From positions 1 through 9,479 of the forward strand of contig CAJVZX010000027.1 of NCBI GenBank assembly GCA_913020625.1: a stretch of 9,479 nucleotides of DNA. Reading direction: 5' to 3'. Source of the DNA: an uncultured Pelagibacterales bacterium (GTDB lineage Bacteria > Pseudomonadota > Alphaproteobacteria > Pelagibacterales > Pelagibacteraceae). Positions 6,534 to 9,479 of the stretch are shown here, piece by piece; within the stretch, counting starts at the first letter, position 1, and each line of letters begins with the position of its first letter. The position numbers and the translations under genes were made by a program. The notes under the pieces were generated by a model, which saw only the letters and a list, made by a program, of their open reading frames with translations, did not search any database and was not told the DNA's origin.

Positions 6534-7749
6534 AAAAGGTATACCCTTAATTGATCAACATGATGAAAATGGGTTTTATGCTGGAAAGTTTGGTGGAAGC
6601 TATGTGCCTGAAACTCTTAAAAAACCGATAGAAGATCTGACTATTGCATTTGAAAAACTTAGATATGATGAAAGTTTTTTAAAAGAAAGAGATTATTATT
6701 TTAAAAACTTTATAGGTACACCAACTCCATTCATAAAACTTGAAAATTTAACTAAGCACCTTGGAGGCGCAAATATTTGGTGTAAGCTTGTTTCAAAAGC
6801 AACAGGTGGAGCTCACAAAGTTTACAATGCAACTGTTCATTCATTGTTAGCTAAAAGACTAGGAAAAAAATATATAGTTGGTGATACTGGTGCTGGATAT
6901 GCAGGAAAAATGTTGAGTATGGCTGCTGCAAAATTTAATCTAAAATGCAAAATTTTTATGGGTACAAAGGATATCTCAAGACAAGCAATTAATTGTTTCA
7001 GTATGAAAAGTTTTGGTGCTGAAATAGTTCCTGTGGACTCAGGAAGCAAAACTTTAGTAGATGCTGTTTCAGAATGCATAAGATACTGGGTTGCAAACTG
7101 TGATACTACCCATATGGCAATTGGTTCAACCGTTGGTCCTAATATTTTTATTAAAATTTGCGCTTGGTCAACAGCTCAAATTTCAAAAGAATTAAAATCA
7201 CAACTAATTAGTTATTTTGGATCTGTTCCAAAAAAATTAAAATTATTAAACTGTGTGGGCGGAGGATCTAGTGCTGCTGGATTTTTCAATGAATTTATTG
7301 ATGATGAGAATATAGAACTAATTGGTATTGAAGCTGGTGGACCCGAAAATGGTAAACACGCAGCACCATTAACCAACAATTGTAAAATAGGTGTGCTGCA
7401 TGGAGCTGCACAATACGTTTTGCAAAATTCAGAAGGTCAAATAGAAGAAACTGAGTCAATTGCTGCAGGATTAGATTATCCAGGAGTCAGTCCATTACAT
7501 TGCTTTTTAAAAGAAGCTGGAAGAGCAAGATATACATCTGCATCGGACGAAGAAGCTCTGGAAGCATTTAAGCTTGTATCAAGGCTGGAGGGATTTGTAA
7601 GTCCTTCTCTTGAACCTTCACATGCTTTTGCTGAAGCAATAAAAATTGCCCCGAAATTAAGTAAAGATACTATTTTGGTTGTAAATTCATGTGGAGAATC
7701 TTCAAAAGATCATAATATCATTGCTGAAAAATTAGGATATAAATTATGA
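6520..7749 (+). CDS. trpB: Tryptophan synthase beta chain, strongly divergent
   Basis: The canonical enzyme condenses L-serine with indole using PLP. The 409-residue protein aligns over its full length with Salmonella TrpB: FGGSYVPETL (24-33), the PLP lysine Lys100 in GGAHK (Lys87), TGAG (123-126), Arg154 in SRQ (Arg141), the phosphate cup GGGS (247-250), AAGLD with Asp319 (Asp305) and LEPSHA with Glu365 (Glu350). Changes at near-invariant places are many. KREDL is KLVSK; Glu109 is Asp122; Gln114-His115 are Tyr127-Ala128; Lys167 is Val180; GPHPYP is GPNIFI (206-211); Asn236 is Ser251; and the SGRGDKD motif is CGESSKD (391-397), with Cys replacing the Ser that contacts the PLP ring nitrogen. 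The frame is intact. The start lies within the end of trpF and the stop shares ATGA with trpA. Substrate identity is less certain than fold. Confidence 0.85.
   Translation: MIEIKKGIPLIDQHDENGFYAGKFGGSYVPETLKKPIEDLTIAFEKLRYDESFLKERDYYFKNFIGTPTPFIKLENLTKHLGGANIWCKLVSKATGGAHKVYNATVHSLLAKRLGKKYIVGDTGAGYAGKMLSMAAAKFNLKCKIFMGTKDISRQAINCFSMKSFGAEIVPVDSGSKTLVDAVSECIRYWVANCDTTHMAIGSTVGPNIFIKICAWSTAQISKELKSQLISYFGSVPKKLKLLNCVGGGSSAAGFFNEFIDDENIELIGIEAGGPENGKHAAPLTNNCKIGVLHGAAQYVLQNSEGQIEETESIAAGLDYPGVSPLHCFLKEAGRARYTSASDEEALEAFKLVSRLEGFVSPSLEPSHAFAEAIKIAPKLSKDTILVVNSCGESSKDHNIIAEKLGYKL
7734..7737 (+). promoter_or_regulatory. Shine-Dalgarno for trpA
   Basis: AGGA lies 8 nt before the trpA ATG, inside the end of trpB. 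Together with the ATGA stop/start overlap it indicates translational coupling that would keep the two subunits in balance. Confidence 0.6.
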
Positions 7750-8549
7750 CATCTCATACCTTAAAAAAAAATTTTGATAAATTAAAAGAAAAAAAAGAAA
7801 CAGCATTAATAACGTATACCGTGGCCGGAGACCCAGACAAGGAAACCTCACTTGAAATATTAAAATCAATTGCAAAATCTGGAGCGAATATTATTGAAAT
7901 TGGATTAGCTCACAACACCCCAATAGGAGATGGAAAAGAAATTCAAAACAGCGCGCACAGAGCAATTTCAAATGGAATATTAGTAAAAGACCTATTTGAT
8001 ATTATTGAAGATTTTAAAAAAAATTATTCAACTGATATAATTATAATGACTTATTATAATATGATTTTGCAATTTGGAGCAGATAATTTTGTAAATGAAT
8101 GCAGAAGAACAAAAGTATCTGGAATAATATGTGTAGATTTGCCTTGGCCAGAAAATAAAGAGTTTGCTGAAAAATGTAAAAATAATTCTATTTCTTTTAT
8201 TCAGCTTGTTGCTCCAACAACCTCAAAAGAAAGGTTGAATAAAATTATAAAAGATTCACATGAAATGATTTATTATATCAGCATGTTGTCTACAACTGGG
8301 GGTGATCTAAAATCCTCCCCAGAAGAGATTTTGAAAAATTATAATGATGTTAAGAACATTGATCCAAGTAAAAAATATGTTATTGGTTTTGGAATTACTG
8401 AAAATACAATTTCTGCACTTAAATCAGCTGATGGATTGGTTGTTGGAAGTGTATTATGCAAAGAAATTACTAAATCAATAAAAAGTGGACAAAATCCTGT
8501 CACAAATGTAGCTAATATGATAGTAAAATTAAAAAATAAAATTCAATGA
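7746..8549 (+). CDS. trpA: Tryptophan synthase alpha chain, divergent loop 2
   Basis: The canonical alpha subunit cleaves indole-3-glycerol phosphate and channels indole to TrpB. The 267 residues match the family TIM barrel: VAGDP (26-30), the catalytic Glu51 in IEIG (Salmonella Glu49), catalytic Asp62 (Asp60) followed by EIQNS, YYNMILQFG (about 103-111), LVAPTT (154-159), loop 6 with TTG (183-185), GFGI (214-217) and the phosphate-binding VVGS (232-235). The near-invariant PFSDP of loop 2 is AHNTP (55-59), so Asp56, which salt-bridges to TrpB Lys167 in Salmonella, is Thr. That TrpB lysine is also gone. GVTG in loop 6 is STTG, keeping the catalytic-loop Thr. ATG 7746 overlaps the trpB stop as ATGA and has an AGGA site. 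The 3' end overlaps accD in the same way. Confidence 0.88.
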   Translation: MTSHTLKKNFDKLKEKKETALITYTVAGDPDKETSLEILKSIAKSGANIIEIGLAHNTPIGDGKEIQNSAHRAISNGILVKDLFDIIEDFKKNYSTDIIIMTYYNMILQFGADNFVNECRRTKVSGIICVDLPWPENKEFAEKCKNNSISFIQLVAPTTSKERLNKIIKDSHEMIYYISMLSTTGGDLKSSPEEILKNYNDVKNIDPSKKYVIGFGITENTISALKSADGLVVGSVLCKEITKSIKSGQNPVTNVANMIVKLKNKIQ

Positions 8550-9478
8550 ATTGGATAAAAAAAGTTTTAAATATTGGTGAAAAAATAAAAAAGGTTATAA
8601 GAGAAAGACCTTCAAAAGAAGATGTTGAAAAAAGTAATTGGACTACATGTTGTGCGGGCCCAATTTTAAAAACAGAATTACAAGAAAATCAGTGGGTTTG
8701 CAAATCATGTGGAAAACATCATAGAATTAGTTGTAAAAACAGATTTGATTTATTTTTTGGTAAAGATAATTATGAAATTATAGATACACCTGTTCCAATA
8801 GATGACCCATTAAATTGGCATGACTCAAAACCTTATACCAGCCGACTAAAATCAGCTAGAAAAGCAACAGGGCAAAAATGTGCTGTTATGATAGCAAGCG
8901 GCAAAGTTAATGGAGTAACTATAACAGCCGGTGCAATTAATTTTCAGTTTATAGGAGGCAGTGTTGGAAGTGCAGAAGGAGAAGCTATAATTTATGGTAT
9001 TCAACATGCTATTGATAATCAAAATCCTTTTGTATTTTTTCCATCTGGTGGAGGACAAAGAATGCACGAAAGTCCAATTGCTCTAACTCAAATGACAAGA
9101 ACAACTTTAGCAGTTAATGAATTAAAGAATAAAAAATTACCATATATTATTTGTTTTACTGATCCAACTGCAGGAGGAATTACCGCATCTTTTGCTTCAC
9201 TTAGCGATGTTGCAATTTCAGAACCAGGGGCTTTAATAGCTTTTGCGGGAAGAAGAGTTATTGAGGCAACGGTTAAGGAAAAGTTAGATGAAAACTTTCA
9301 AAAAGCTGAAAGGGTTTTAGAATGTGGATTTATTGATCTTATAGTTGAAAGAAAAGATTTAAGTGAAAAAATTGCTACTCTGCTTAAAATTCTGCTAAAG
9401 AAAAATTCAGTTGAATCGGCAATAAATATTGATGAAACTACAGAAAATACTAGATCGATTTCTCCGATTGCATCCTAA
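8546..9478 (+). CDS. accD: Acetyl-CoA carboxylase carboxyltransferase subunit beta
   Basis: With AccA it moves the carboxyl group from biotin to acetyl-CoA, forming malonyl-CoA for fatty-acid synthesis. The 310-residue protein has an N-terminal zinc-ribbon region and a crotonase-fold domain with FIGGSVGS (about 136-143), the SGGGQRM-x-ES block, DPTAGG (206-211) and GRRVIEATVKEKL (235-247). The second zinc knuckle is normal (Cys52, Cys55 in VCKSCG). The first is odd: WTxCxxC is compressed to WTTCC (Cys35-Cys36), as though two residues were deleted, since the distance from Cys36 to Cys52 equals the E. coli Cys30-Cys46 spacing. The C-terminal 25 residues form a Ser/Thr/Glu-rich tail. The start is an ATGA overlap with trpA; the stop falls one base before the window end. 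trpA-accD, usually followed by folC, is common alphaproteobacterial synteny. Confidence 0.96.
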   Translation: MNWIKKVLNIGEKIKKVIRERPSKEDVEKSNWTTCCAGPILKTELQENQWVCKSCGKHHRISCKNRFDLFFGKDNYEIIDTPVPIDDPLNWHDSKPYTSRLKSARKATGQKCAVMIASGKVNGVTITAGAINFQFIGGSVGSAEGEAIIYGIQHAIDNQNPFVFFPSGGGQRMHESPIALTQMTRTTLAVNELKNKKLPYIICFTDPTAGGITASFASLSDVAISEPGALIAFAGRRVIEATVKEKLDENFQKAERVLECGFIDLIVERKDLSEKIATLLKILLKKNSVESAINIDETTENTRSISPIAS

Positions 9479-9479
9479 A

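Noticed and set aside
6520..8549. trpB and trpA as pseudogenes or products of sequencing error
   Set aside because: Both are full length, with no frameshift. Core catalytic residues are kept, substitutions are scattered single residues rather than shifted blocks, and the start/stop overlaps are tidy.
6520..8549. Recent horizontal transfer of the trpB/trpA pair
   Set aside because: Composition and poly-A style match the neighbours, the genes sit in the expected trpF-trpB-trpA-accD order, and no repeats, integrase or tRNA flank them.

Overview
The window is a 9.5 kb, strongly AT-rich, purely plus-strand block of housekeeping genes. It reads as part of one long operon from a free-living, genome-streamlined alphaproteobacterium. 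The gene order aroA-cmk-rpsA-ihfB followed by pyrF-trpF-trpB-trpA-accD, the poly-A and Lys/Asn/Ile-rich coding style, near-zero intergenic space and general protein character fit the SAR11/Pelagibacterales type or a related marine AT-rich clade. That assignment is inference from synteny and composition; no rRNA gene is present.

Layout: (1) the C-terminal part of LptC and complete LptB (1-1209), envelope LPS-transport parts; (2) AroA (1221-2564), shikimate pathway; (3) Cmk, ribosomal protein S1 and the IHF beta-like protein (2542-5226), the classic proteobacterial cmk-rpsA-ihfB cluster; (4) PyrF, TrpF, TrpB and TrpA (5204-8549), pyrimidine and tryptophan synthesis; (5) AccD (8546-9478), fatty-acid synthesis. 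Ten genes are present, nine complete and one cut by the left edge. The largest gap between genes is 11 nt and six junctions overlap, so there is no room for intergenic promoters or terminators. No tRNA, rRNA, mobile element or CRISPR was seen.

Working logic: AroA makes the chorismate precursor, and TrpF/TrpB/TrpA use chorismate-derived intermediates. PyrF and Cmk serve pyrimidine nucleotides, S1 serves translation, LptB/C and AccD serve the envelope. It is a growth-linked supraoperon.

The most interesting signal lies inside the ordinary-looking trp genes. TrpB and TrpA keep core catalytic residues (PLP lysine; alpha-subunit Glu and Asp) but have lost many near-invariant motifs. These include the catalytic Glu109-to-Asp change, the loss of the HPYP and SGRGDKD motifs, and paired loss of both partners of the alphaAsp56-betaLys167 inter-subunit salt bridge. 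TrpF upstream is also divergent. This suggests either a tryptophan synthase with rewired allostery or a pair with changed chemistry at the normal locus. Other points: AroA has Ala at the Gly96 position (class II, glyphosate-insensitive signature) and a Pro inside the ESDRL motif; the AccD zinc knuckle CxxC is compressed to CC; lptA is missing between lptC and lptB; and an A11 tract lies in the aroA/cmk overlap.
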